A stretch of 64,000 nt of DNA from Bombilactobacillus bombi (GTDB lineage Bacteria > Bacillota > Bacilli > Lactobacillales > Lactobacillaceae), in contig NZ_CP031513.1 in NCBI RefSeq assembly GCF_003522965.1, forward strand, positions 1,054,001 through 1,118,000. The letters are read 5' to 3'. Positions within the stretch are counted from its first letter, which is position 1; the number at the start of each line of letters is the position of its first letter. The position numbers and the translations under genes are program-made. Below are positions 8,496 through 16,784 of the stretch, in pieces. The notes beneath the pieces were generated by a model. The model was not told the origin of the DNA. It saw only the letters and a list, made by a program, of their open reading frames with translations, and ran no database searches.

Positions 8496-9548
8496 TTAAC
8501 CTTGATTGTGTGGTGGATATCCTCCAGAATTTGGTGGGGTCTGCTGAGAAGTGTTGTCCAATTGCTTGCTGCGGCGACTCTGGGACCACAATCCCCAAAT
8601 TACAAAAATTATCAAAAATATCAAAGCCAAAACAATCATTAAATACATTACAGTCTTATCAGGAGTTAAGTTATGACAAGCCTTATTCACTCGATCAGCT
8701 TCTTGTTGCGAAATGCGATAGCTACCAGAGAATTTCCATTTGGTTTTACCACTGCGAGCTGTCCCCGTTGCTTGATAAATACCGGGCTTAATTGGCAGCG
8801 ACTGTTGATCAAAGGCTACTGGCACATTAGAATTAGGTGCAATCTTTTTATAAACCTGATCGGCATTAACCGGTTTAAAGCCCAGGTTAAACAGTTCTAA
8901 CAAACCGCGGCGTTTGAGCGTCATATGCACTGTAACATCTTTCATTAATCCGGGCTGATTATTACTCAAATTAACATTGATAAAGGGACTACGGTTAACA
9001 GCCTGGGGTTCAATCCCATCTAAGATTAACACACCGCCAACAGCTTTATTAGTTTCAGTCATCCATACAGGCACCTTTAATCCACCAGCGTTAGGCTGGT
9101 TAACGTCATAAATATAAAAGCCTCCCATAATAAAACCTGGTAACTTATCCGGTGGGGTTTTTATATTAAAGGTTAATTCTTTAGTTTGATTGGGTTTCAA
9201 AGTTACCACTTGTGCATTAGTCATGTCTTGAAAAGCTGTTTTTAATCCATTGGAACCAGATTTAACAACTTCTGAATAAATAATTTGACCTGTGGCATCC
9301 GTAGAAGCGTTCGTCGGACGGATACGCAACTTAGTCATCCCAGCCCCAAAATTGGTTAGCGAAATTTTTACTGGATAGACATGATTCGGCTGAGCGATAA
9401 TCTGAAATTTATCCGTCACGTCTGAATCATTAATAATTGGCGTTACAGTAATATCTTGCACATCGGCTGATACTGTAGTCACTGATAAACGTAAACAAAA
9501 CACTACTCCTATTAATCCTAATAAAAGTGTTAGTACTCTCTTCTTCAT
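8496..9548 (-). CDS. WxL-interacting protein (DUF916/DUF3324), membrane anchored
   Basis: It has 350 residues from ATG 9548 (MKKRVLTLLLGLIGVVFCL). An in-frame TTG four codons earlier lies too close to the AAAGGG ribosome site. A signal peptide, a DUF916-like domain (PGFIMGGFYIYD), a DUF3324-like domain (KPGIYQATGTARSG) and a C-terminal helix (VMYLMIVLALIFLIIFVIWGL) are visible. The cytoplasmic tail is longer than in its paralogs and rich in Ser, Gln and Pro. A promoter embedded in the upstream terminator should drive this gene and those after it. Confidence 0.88.
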   Translation of the reverse strand: MKKRVLTLLLGLIGVVFCLRLSVTTVSADVQDITVTPIINDSDVTDKFQIIAQPNHVYPVKISLTNFGAGMTKLRIRPTNASTDATGQIIYSEVVKSGSNGLKTAFQDMTNAQVVTLKPNQTKELTFNIKTPPDKLPGFIMGGFYIYDVNQPNAGGLKVPVWMTETNKAVGGVLILDGIEPQAVNRSPFINVNLSNNQPGLMKDVTVHMTLKRRGLLELFNLGFKPVNADQVYKKIAPNSNVPVAFDQQSLPIKPGIYQATGTARSGKTKWKFSGSYRISQQEADRVNKACHNLTPDKTVMYLMIVLALIFLIIFVIWGLWSQSRRSKQLDNTSQQTPPNSGGYPPHNQG

Positions 9549-9593
9549 AATTAATATCAAATCCCTTTAGATTGTCACTATTGATGATATCAT

Positions 9594-9623
9594 ATTATAA
9601 CAAAAAAATGCAGGCACTATCAA
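9594..9623 (-). promoter_or_regulatory. Promoter overlapping the upstream terminator
   Basis: On the minus strand there is TTGATA (9618-9623), an 18-nt spacer, and a perfect TATAAT (9594-9599). The -35 lies in the loop and 3' arm of the terminator hairpin of the preceding gene and the spacer runs through its T tract. Confidence 0.6.
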
Positions 9624-9636
9624 AAGTGTCTGCATT
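9602..9636 (-). terminator. Intrinsic terminator after the first WxL-interacting gene
   Basis: A 12-bp stem AATGCAGACACT / AGTGCCTGCATT (one mismatch) is followed by seven T on the minus strand. Confidence 0.85.
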
Positions 9637-9647
9637 ATTTCATCAAA

Positions 9648-10721
9648 TTATCTTTGATTATTCATATTATTGTTCATTGGTTGCTGTTTGTTTTGATTAC
9701 GACGACCAAAGTAAATACCTAAACCAAGTACTAACAAGAGCGCTAAGATAGCAATCAAAATCCAAAGCCACATATAATTTGGCTTAATACCAGATAACTT
9801 GTTATATTTAGCTGCATCAGCATCAGAAATTGAGAAATCTTTATCGACAATCCAAGACTTAGTCTTATCATCTGTAGTATACTTCATGTGCAAGTGATAA
9901 TTACCTGCTTGTAAAGGCTTTTTACCCCAATCAATTGCTAAATTATAGTTAGAGTTAGGAGCAACATCTTGTGAATTAGCAGTTGCCTTCACTTTAAACT
10001 TATGATCATCAGGACGACGAGTAACAGTCGATTTAACATTCAAATTTCCTACATAACCATCGACGTAGTTTTGTACATTAGCAAGTACACCACGTGACTT
10101 CAAGGTCTTATTTGCAGTGGGTACTACCTTAAGAACCCTAAATTTAGGATCTTTTTTGTTATTGCGATCTTGACGAATTTTAACTGGAATTCCTTGACTG
10201 TATTTATTTTTAATCAGAGTCCCATTACTTGTTAAAGATGTTTTAGCTTTTTGCTTATAAGGAGCAACTGATATACCGCCCATTAAGTATCCTGAAAAAT
10301 TGTTAGTTGGAATAGTTATATTAAAACTAACATTTTGAATACTATTAGCCTTAGCTGTTACAATTTGTTTTAATGGTTTTACATAGTTTTTAGCATTTAT
10401 CTTCATACTAGAATCTTTTTTTATACCTTGCTTAAATTCGTAAATACCATTATCAGAAGTTCCTGCAGTATAAAAATTCACTTCAAATCTTTGATCAGCA
10501 TTAGATTGGTTAGCTATAGCAATTGTTACAGGTATGGTTTGCCCAGGATTACCAAAAATATCAATCTGACCGTTTTTGTCTACTTGATTAGTACCATATA
10601 CAGCCTTTAAAGCATACCCAGTTTCAGTCGCCTCAACAGTACTACTAGTAAAAACCCCGAGCAAAGCTAGTACTAATGTAAAAAAAACAATACTCAATTT
10701 ATTACGTACTTTAAGTTTCAT
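9648..10721 (-). CDS. WxL-interacting protein (DUF916/DUF3324), membrane anchored
   Basis: It has 357 residues: a signal peptide (MKLKVRNKLSIVFFTLVLALLGV...VEA), a DUF916-like domain (NFSGYLMGGISVAP), a DUF3324-like domain (AGNYHLHMKYTTDD), and a C-terminal helix (MWLWILIAILALLLVLGLGIY). The tail is unusual, GRRNQNKQQPMNNNMNNQR, rich in Asn and Gln. It has its own AAGGAG and sits between two intrinsic terminators, so it is probably transcribed mainly on its own. Its natural partner is likely the WxL protein encoded just upstream (10,849-11,565). Confidence 0.9.
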   Translation of the reverse strand: MKLKVRNKLSIVFFTLVLALLGVFTSSTVEATETGYALKAVYGTNQVDKNGQIDIFGNPGQTIPVTIAIANQSNADQRFEVNFYTAGTSDNGIYEFKQGIKKDSSMKINAKNYVKPLKQIVTAKANSIQNVSFNITIPTNNFSGYLMGGISVAPYKQKAKTSLTSNGTLIKNKYSQGIPVKIRQDRNNKKDPKFRVLKVVPTANKTLKSRGVLANVQNYVDGYVGNLNVKSTVTRRPDDHKFKVKATANSQDVAPNSNYNLAIDWGKKPLQAGNYHLHMKYTTDDKTKSWIVDKDFSISDADAAKYNKLSGIKPNYMWLWILIAILALLLVLGLGIYFGRRNQNKQQPMNNNMNNQR

Positions 10722-10784
10722 TAATATAAACTCCTTGTTATTATTTATGTAATACCTGAAATAAATCAGCCAATTACAATAATA

Positions 10785-10819
10785 TAAAAAATAAAACCAC
10801 TACTGATTGTAGTGGTTTT
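10785..10819 (-). terminator. Intrinsic terminator after the first WxL gene
   Basis: A perfect 11-bp stem AAAACCACTAC / GTAGTGGTTTT is followed by ATTTTTT on the minus strand. Confidence 0.88.
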
Positions 10820-10848
10820 ATCAAAAGTAGTCAATACTTTTTTAATTA

Positions 10849-11565
10849 TTATACAGCCTTGCCATATAGTGTCCAATCAATTGTAGCATTATACTGACCA
10901 GCAGCAACATCAGGCACATCTAATGTTACACCAGAATTAGGGCCTGCAAATTCGAAAGTATGGTTACCATAAGAAGCCTTCTCAGGAGCAGTTACTACGT
11001 TAGTTTCCTTGTCTGTAACTAATGCTGTAGCAGTAGAATTTAATGCATATTTTTTAGAATTGTCATTAACTGAAGGAAGATTTAATACAAAATCTTTCGA
11101 AGAATTAGTACCATCTGTAAAACTACCCATCTTAGCAGTTAACCGAAATCCCATACCATCTTTAGTAGTTGTAACACCATCAGAATGACGAGAATCAACA
11201 ACTGTCAACAATCCTGCTTTATTACCATCATGATTTTTTAGAGATTTATTATCAAACAACGAAATTGTTTGATCAGCAGCTGTAACACCAAAAGCAAAAT
11301 CAGGAACTGCTCTTAAAACTAAAAATCCATCAATAACATTTACACTAGCATCAGATTCTGCTGTTGCGGAACCATCTTGAACATTTTGTGCAGCACTTGT
11401 TGCCATACCTTTACCTAAAGGTGCATTGCCTGTATAAGGATCCACACCACTGCCATTAGCTGACATAGGATTACCTGATGCAGCATTTGCTACAGCAGCA
11501 GGTGCTAAAGCTGTCAATACCATTGCAGAAGCTGCGATTGAACTAAATAATTTATTCATCTTCAT
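10849..11565 (-). CDS. Small WxL-type surface protein, first of the cluster
   Basis: It has 238 residues: a signal peptide (MKMNKLFSSIAASAMVLTALA...ANA), the VPDFAFG strand, a proximal motif reading FRL (GFRLTAKMGSF) instead of WxL, and the distal IDWTLYGKAV. It is the shortest WxL protein here and is likely well expressed, judging from a strong GGGGAGG ribosome site and a perfect terminator behind it. The ribosome site and adjacent leader (11,574-11,586) are perfectly complementary over 13 nt to an unpaired C-rich stretch of a candidate small RNA at 19,421-19,433. This suggests translational control. Confidence 0.87.
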   Translation of the reverse strand: MKMNKLFSSIAASAMVLTALAPAAVANAASGNPMSANGSGVDPYTGNAPLGKGMATSAAQNVQDGSATAESDASVNVIDGFLVLRAVPDFAFGVTAADQTISLFDNKSLKNHDGNKAGLLTVVDSRHSDGVTTTKDGMGFRLTAKMGSFTDGTNSSKDFVLNLPSVNDNSKKYALNSTATALVTDKETNVVTAPEKASYGNHTFEFAGPNSGVTLDVPDVAAGQYNATIDWTLYGKAV

Positions 11566-11671
11566 GAATAATTCCTCCCCAAAATATATCTTGGATAATC
11601 AAATTATCCTGTATTATAGAATACCACTCTTAGCAACAAATGCCAAGATAATTCTATAATAAATCACTTGA

Positions 11672-12121
11672 TTATCGCCGATTAAAGTTTAAAAACAGTG
11701 ACATTAACTTCTTGCGGTAAACCACAACTAGACCTAGCAACATTGCAAATCCCAATACAATTGAACTATAACTAATTTCATCACCCGTATTTGGGTAATT
11801 AGTATTTTCAACAACATTTACAGCACCTGGTGTACTCGTTTTAACCGGAGCATTGGTTGTTGGCTTTACATTATCAGTTACAAGCACATGCGCATCAGAC
11901 TGTGCGGTTGCATGACCTATATTGCTGTTCTCTCCCTTATTAGCCGCAACAGGAAGAGCTTGTCGAACTTCATTGCCAGAATAATCATAACCAGTACCCG
12001 CCCACGTTAATGTGGTATGGATTCCAATTACAACTCCTATAACAACAAAGAGTGCCAAGATCAATCCTGCCACTTTACCAAAAGTGAGTCGCTTGAAATT
12101 ACTGTTTGTACGATATTTCAT
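11672..12121 (-). CDS. Short sortase-anchored surface protein of the WxL locus
   Basis: It has 149 residues: an N-terminal signal/membrane segment (GLILALFVVIGVVIGIHT), a roughly 70-residue exported part, then a sorting signal YPNTGDE followed by a hydrophobic helix and a basic tail (YRKKLMSLFLNFNRR). YPNTG replaces the common LPxTG. The exported part contains DYSGNEVRQALPVAANK and ATAQSDAHVLV. These parallel the N-terminal parts of the WxL proteins at 2664 and 10,849 (DYSGSEI...; ATAESDASVNV), so it resembles a WxL N-terminus fused to a covalent anchor. Short LPxTG proteins are typical members of WxL gene clusters. The start has GGGAGGGG. Confidence 0.82.
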   Translation of the reverse strand: MKYRTNSNFKRLTFGKVAGLILALFVVIGVVIGIHTTLTWAGTGYDYSGNEVRQALPVAANKGENSNIGHATAQSDAHVLVTDNVKPTTNAPVKTSTPGAVNVVENTNYPNTGDEISYSSIVLGFAMLLGLVVVYRKKLMSLFLNFNRR

Positions 12122-12228
12122 TCAACGACCCCTCCCACTAAGTCAGAATTGAAGTAATGCACTAATTACAATATAGCACAACTTCTAAAAAAAGCTACAC
12201 TTTTTCAAATAAAATTCACAATTTATTC

Positions 12229-13728
12229 TTAAATAACTGACTGCCAAAGTTTCCAAATGTGCTCATCATCGAATCTCTTGGCAGTTTGATAGGACCCTTC
12301 AGACAATTGTTGTTGTAATTTTTCATCAGTCATCATTTTAATTATTTTAGCTGCTGCTGTTTTTTGATCATCTTGATGAATTAAATAGCCATTTTTACCA
12401 TCTTGAATAATATCACGCGGACCATAACGGCAATCATAGGCGACCAAAGGTACTCCATGACTAGTTGCCTCTAAAAAGGTTAAGGGAAAACCTTCACTAA
12501 TAGAAGTTAACAACAACAAACCTGCTTGATCATATTCAGGATCAAGATTAGGAATAATTCCTCGAATCTTCACGACATGACGCAAGTTATTTGTTCCAAT
12601 TAAACTTTTAACCTGCTCGTATTCTTTTTGTTCAGTAACGCCGCCAAAAATGTCTAAATGAGCTTGAGGAACTTGTTGGCGCACTTGCTGTAAAATCTTA
12701 ATTGCTTGCGGAACTTGCTTTTCACCAGAAATACGTGCCACCATCATTATTTGATATCGATCACGTTCTTTCATAGTTAATTGTGGGACATCAGTCATTG
12801 CTGTTCCTCCCGGAATAGCAATGACTTTATCTGCAATTTGAAAACGCTGGTTAATTTCTTCAGCTTCAAATTGTGAAGGACAAATCAGCCAATCAAATAA
12901 TTCTGCATGTTCTAATGCAAAGCGATAATTAAAGTTCAATCCCCCAGTCAGTGGGCTAGTGCGGGGATTATTGCCAAACTGATTGTGAATGTAGACGACC
13001 TTTTTCGCTGGTGTCTGCATATGAGTTAAACCTTCTGTACATTCCACTCGATCTGAAATAAAAAGATTGTTTTCTCCGTAATCGCGATTAAGACTATCAA
13101 AGAACAACGCTTGAAAATCTCGCAAATCTCGAAAAGTATACTTTTGGCCACGAAAACGTAACTTATATAAAGCCACATGCTTATCATCTTTAAAAACTTG
13201 CGTACAAAAGGTCTCACCTTTTGTATTTAAAATTTCTTGTTTTTTAACATTACCATTTTGGTCATAATAATACTTTGCTGAAAGAAAACCACGACCATCA
13301 TAAGCCTCTCCATAAACTGGCTTTTGACTGCCAACTGGCGCAAAAGCGACTGAGGATACTTGTTGATTAGAAACATAAGTGCGCACTAAAGCCTGTTGAC
13401 CATTATTGGTATAAACCAAATAACCAAATTCATCTTTATCTTGGCCTAAGTAACGTTGTTGAATATAATGATTTCTCTGACAATATTCTTCAATTGTATT
13501 GCTGCGATAAAAGTCATTATCATTGTCACCAAAGTAATCAAAAATATTAATAATTTCATCCATCTGAACGCCAAATTTACCTGGACCAGCAGCCCAATTA
13601 TTTCGATAATATGTCGTAATAATCTTGGCTGGTTGGTTGTACTTTTGAAAAAGGCGCAGACGTTTAATCTCCGAATGCTCAATTCCCGAACTGGCATTGG
13701 ATAAATCCACGTTCACAAAAAAATTCAT
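12229..13728 (-). CDS. GT4-family glycosyltransferase (TarM/GtfA-like)
   Basis: It has 499 residues. The C-terminal half is a GT-B Rossmann domain with the retaining GT4 signature EGFPLTFLEA (E-x7-E) and a nucleotide-sugar site (MMVARISGEKQVPQAIKIL). The N-terminal half (NVDLSNASSGIEHSEIKR...) matches the extension found in poly(glycerol-phosphate) alpha-glucosyltransferases and in Gtf-type protein glycosyltransferases of lactobacilli. It probably transfers a sugar from UDP-sugar to wall teichoic acid or to a surface protein, in the cytoplasm. It lies directly upstream of the WxL cluster on the same strand (107-bp gap), so modification of those proteins or the wall they bind is plausible but unproven. 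The start has AAAGGAG. Confidence 0.82.
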   Translation of the reverse strand: MNFFVNVDLSNASSGIEHSEIKRLRLFQKYNQPAKIITTYYRNNWAAGPGKFGVQMDEIINIFDYFGDNDNDFYRSNTIEEYCQRNHYIQQRYLGQDKDEFGYLVYTNNGQQALVRTYVSNQQVSSVAFAPVGSQKPVYGEAYDGRGFLSAKYYYDQNGNVKKQEILNTKGETFCTQVFKDDKHVALYKLRFRGQKYTFRDLRDFQALFFDSLNRDYGENNLFISDRVECTEGLTHMQTPAKKVVYIHNQFGNNPRTSPLTGGLNFNYRFALEHAELFDWLICPSQFEAEEINQRFQIADKVIAIPGGTAMTDVPQLTMKERDRYQIMMVARISGEKQVPQAIKILQQVRQQVPQAHLDIFGGVTEQKEYEQVKSLIGTNNLRHVVKIRGIIPNLDPEYDQAGLLLLTSISEGFPLTFLEATSHGVPLVAYDCRYGPRDIIQDGKNGYLIHQDDQKTAAAKIIKMMTDEKLQQQLSEGSYQTAKRFDDEHIWKLWQSVI

Positions 13729-13836
13729 TTTGACAACTCCTTTGGCTCATATTATAACAAACTCCTTGAGAACAAAAAAGCATTGCCCCGTACTTCCAGC
13801 GTTGAATCAGTTATAATGATACCGAGGTGATGAAAT

Positions 13837-14328
13837 ATGAAGATTACGCGTCATGACAAACCATTTGCAACGTTGACAGACATTCCCGAAATTGGAGAAC
13901 AATTTCCTAATTTTACAGTGACTAATCGTGCCGGAGAAAAAGTGCAACTAGCTGATTTATTAGATCAGCCACTATTGATTAGTGTTGTACCTAACATCAA
14001 CACGAGTGTTTGCAGCTTGCAAACAAAGCACTTTAATGAAGAAGTGGATCAATATGCAGGCATTAACTTTGTCACAATTTCGACTAATACTCCTGAACAA
14101 CAAGCGCAGTGGTGCGCTGCACAAAATGTCAAGAAGATGCAACTGCTCTCAGATGTCAAACAAAACTTTGGCCAACAAACTAATCTGTTGATGGATGATT
14201 CTGGTTTATTGGCACGTTCCGTTTGGGTAATCAATCCAGATGGACAGATTACTTACCGTGAAGTTGTCAGTGAAATGACCAACGAACCTAAGTACAACCA
14301 AGTATTAGATCAAATCAATCAAAACTAG
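13837..14328 (+). CDS. tpx: Thiol peroxidase (atypical 2-Cys peroxiredoxin)
   Basis: It reduces hydrogen and alkyl peroxides with electrons from thioredoxin, in the cytoplasm. It has 163 residues, the normal family length. The peroxidatic cysteine is Cys59 in NINTSVCSLQT, where the family has T-x-x-C, and the resolving cysteine is Cys93 (QWCAAQ). GAGGTGATGAA precedes the ATG. It is monocistronic, divergent from the glycosyltransferase and closed by a strong bidirectional terminator. It is a plausible main peroxide defence in a catalase-negative lactic acid bacterium. Confidence 0.95.
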   Translation: MKITRHDKPFATLTDIPEIGEQFPNFTVTNRAGEKVQLADLLDQPLLISVVPNINTSVCSLQTKHFNEEVDQYAGINFVTISTNTPEQQAQWCAAQNVKKMQLLSDVKQNFGQQTNLLMDDSGLLARSVWVINPDGQITYREVVSEMTNEPKYNQVLDQINQN

Positions 14329-14333
14329 TAACC

Positions 14334-14366
14334 AAAAAAGCTGGAAAAATTTTTTCCAGCTTTTTT
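14334..14366. terminator. Bidirectional intrinsic terminator
   Basis: A near-perfect stem AAAAAAGCTGGAAAAA / TTTTTCCAGCTTTTTT lies between the convergent tpx and reductase genes, with T runs on both strands. Confidence 0.93.
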
Positions 14367-14367
14367 A

Positions 14368-15129
14368 TTAGCGACGTCGATGTTTTACATATGTTGCAAA
14401 ATGTAAGATACATGCCAATAATATGAAGAAAATCAACGTAAAACTTAAATAATTCCACCAAAAATTATCTAAAGGCAAAACTTCTTTTAATCCTAGTTGA
14501 ATTATCATTGTCAAAAGCGCCATCATAGCCACCATTACAAACAATTGCAAATAACGTTTCACAGTCGAATCATCCTTTCTAGTACGGTGGGAGATTTTTT
14601 GTCCATAACAAGCGCACAAACGCTTTTTGGAGACGGGCAAACTTTGCAGATGCAAGGTGTTCGGACAAACAATTTCTCCAATTTTAATAACACCAGCAGC
14701 ACTCATTACGCGATCAACAGTCTTAAAAGTTTCATCTGTGATACCTGTTAGATAATTTTCCAAAGTGCTTGCATAACAATCAGTAATTGTTAAATAATGT
14801 TTATTCTTAAAGGGACCCGGAATAGTATCCCCATTGGACTTAAAATAGACTAACTTAGGACGCAAACAATCTAACAGCTTTTTCATAATACCAGCTAAGC
14901 CACGCCAATAAGTAGGTGCAGCTAGCACCCACACATCACTGGCAGCCATTTTAGCAACAATTAAGTTCAAATCATTATTAGTTTGCACGCCGGTGGCATG
15001 AATTTGATAATCTTCTAAGAAAATAGTTTCAGTTTCAACATTATCAACAACATTAGTTAAAACTTGATCTAATAATTGAGCTGTGATGCCATGTCTATCT
15101 TGTGCACCTAAAATTCCTAAGACTTTCAC
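14368..15129 (-). CDS. Flavodoxin-fold NAD(P)H reductase fused to a two-helix membrane tail
   Basis: It has 253 residues. Residues 1-185 are an NADPH-dependent FMN reductase/flavodoxin-like domain: MKVLGILGAQDRHGITAQLL for FMN phosphate binding, then WVLAAPTYWRGLAGIMKKLLD around the isoalloxazine. A cysteine-bearing segment (CPNTLHLQSLP...CACYG) follows. Residues 193-250 add two hydrophobic helices and a basic end (YVKHRRR), so the enzyme appears tethered to the membrane. It overlaps the upstream MFS gene by 1 nt, which suggests coupled expression and perhaps redox detoxification of an exported compound. The fusion is unusual, and the substrate is unknown. Confidence 0.75.
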   Translation of the reverse strand: MKVLGILGAQDRHGITAQLLDQVLTNVVDNVETETIFLEDYQIHATGVQTNNDLNLIVAKMAASDVWVLAAPTYWRGLAGIMKKLLDCLRPKLVYFKSNGDTIPGPFKNKHYLTITDCYASTLENYLTGITDETFKTVDRVMSAAGVIKIGEIVCPNTLHLQSLPVSKKRLCACYGQKISHRTRKDDSTVKRYLQLFVMVAMMALLTMIIQLGLKEVLPLDNFWWNYLSFTLIFFILLACILHFATYVKHRRR

Positions 15130-16301
15130 TATTTATTCGCCTCTTTGAATTGCAAATTATTCCAATAATTCATAATCGTAATTACCACCATGGCTATCCC
15201 CGCAATAATGAATAAAACTCGAAAAGATGAATGATCAATTACCATCCCGCCAAATACTGGTCCTAGCGCGCGTCCAACTGAAGAAAATCCTCCTACTAAA
15301 CCTTGATTGCGCCCTTTGACCGTAGCTGGCGACCAATTATCAATAATTACTGGAACGCTGGGCACATAAATTGCTTCACCAATTGTTAAGAGAATCATCC
15401 CTAAATAAATGTACACTACATTATGGCTAACTACCGTCACAAAATAAGAAATCGCTAAGAAGAACAAGCCAATATTCACTCGGTTGAATAAACTTTTAAT
15501 CATATTTGGAAAACGAGACAGTAATCCCTGAACAATAATAATAACTACTCCATTGACTGCCCACAAAATACTATAAACCCGCAATGGAAAACCGAGATCA
15601 ATTAAATACACAGAAAAGTTCGATTCCCATTGTGAATACATCATCCACATCACTACTAAAGATAAAAAGGACAACGCAAATAAGCGACTAGTAGAACCAA
15701 TATTTGTTTTTCTTTCCACATCTACTCGTGTCACAGCATGATTGAGATAATCCACCCGCTGGCGAGGAAAATAAAGCAACAATACTACTAAGGATAACCC
15801 GTAAATACCTGTAGCCAAAAGAAAAATTGGGGCAATCGAGCGATGAAAGACTTCACTAATAATCATTGTACCGACCACTAAACCCACATTTAAAACCAAA
15901 TAAACTTCATTAAAAACTTTCGTCGTAGACTTGCCAGGTATTAAGGTTCCATAGACATTCACTGCCGTCGTCAGCCAGCCGGAAGTAAAACCAAACGCAG
16001 TTAAAATAATGGGATAAGCAGGCCAGCCTTCAATCCAAATACCTACAGCACAAATAAGGACACACAAAGCCATTCCCGTAATGGTTAATTTATACTGGTT
16101 GAATTTATCGTAAAGCTTTCCCAAAACCACAGAACCAATCACATTAGCCACCGAAAAGCAAAATAAAGCCATTCCCGCAACTGTTAAGGATTTATGTAAA
16201 ATAGTATTCAAATAAATCGTTGCCAGCGGCCACATCATGCTGTAAGCTGTTTCATTCAAAAAAGCAACTGCCATTAATGGTCTTAACCGAACTTGTTTCA
16301 T
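15129..16301 (-). CDS. MFS multidrug-type exporter
   Basis: It has 390 residues and about 12 hydrophobic segments. The loop after helix 2 reads LGKLYDKFNQYK, matching the MFS G-x-L-x-D-R/K consensus. Proline and glycine-rich helices (GFTSGWLTTAVNVYG; GRALGPVFGGMVID) fit drug:H+ antiporters of the YttB/MdtG sort. The start has GGAGGG. It is the first gene of a two-gene unit with the membrane-tethered flavin reductase downstream. The exported substrate cannot be told from sequence. Confidence 0.8.
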   Translation of the reverse strand: MKQVRLRPLMAVAFLNETAYSMMWPLATIYLNTILHKSLTVAGMALFCFSVANVIGSVVLGKLYDKFNQYKLTITGMALCVLICAVGIWIEGWPAYPIILTAFGFTSGWLTTAVNVYGTLIPGKSTTKVFNEVYLVLNVGLVVGTMIISEVFHRSIAPIFLLATGIYGLSLVVLLLYFPRQRVDYLNHAVTRVDVERKTNIGSTSRLFALSFLSLVVMWMMYSQWESNFSVYLIDLGFPLRVYSILWAVNGVVIIIVQGLLSRFPNMIKSLFNRVNIGLFFLAISYFVTVVSHNVVYIYLGMILLTIGEAIYVPSVPVIIDNWSPATVKGRNQGLVGGFSSVGRALGPVFGGMVIDHSSFRVLFIIAGIAMVVITIMNYWNNLQFKEANK

Positions 16302-16368
16302 TTTTCCCTCCAGCGTTATAATCGTCTATAATTAATATCATAACGCAAATGCAGAAAGGATAGCAAAG

Positions 16369-16731
16369 ATGAACAACCAATATCAGCCACAGAATACGAA
16401 AGATGCTTTACGCTATCTAGAAAAACTTGTTAACCAATATTTAAACGCACCGCTTACTCCTGAAATTATCGCATATAATCAAAAACAAATTAACTATTTG
16501 CGCCAACAAGTAATTCCCGTAGCTCAACAACAAGAACATAATCCCCAAAGAGCCCAACAAGCGGCTTTAATGGCACAACAATTAGCCCAATGGCAAACTC
16601 AAAAATTAGCTGGGCTACCCACTCCCACTAAAATGCGCCATTTCCAATTAGAAACCCCACATCCAATTAAATATCAGCATCAACGCGGTAAATCTGCTCA
16701 ACCAGGCAATTACCGCGCACAACATCGTTAA
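16369..16731 (+). CDS. Small Gln-rich protein of unknown function
   Basis: It has 120 residues, no signal peptide and no membrane segment. It is rich in Gln, Ala and His, with a probable helical middle (NQKQINYLRQQVIPVAQQQ...QQAALMAQQLAQWQTQ). The C-terminal third is basic and likely disordered (KYQHQRGKSAQPGNYRAQHR). I do not recognise a family. A ribosome site (AAAGGATAG) precedes the ATG and a strong terminator follows, so it is a real monocistronic gene. It is divergent from the MFS exporter. The basic tail could bind nucleic acid, but that is a guess. Confidence 0.65.
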   Translation: MNNQYQPQNTKDALRYLEKLVNQYLNAPLTPEIIAYNQKQINYLRQQVIPVAQQQEHNPQRAQQAALMAQQLAQWQTQKLAGLPTPTKMRHFQLETPHPIKYQHQRGKSAQPGNYRAQHR

Positions 16732-16736
16732 TTCAC

Positions 16737-16769
16737 AAAAAAGCTAGAGCAAAATTGCTCTAGCTTTTT
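16737..16769. terminator. Bidirectional intrinsic terminator
   Basis: A stem AAAAAAGCTAGAGCAA / TTGCTCTAGCTTTTT lies between the convergent small Gln-rich gene and the purine permease. Confidence 0.92.
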
Positions 16770-16784
16770 ATTATTTAGTGGATT

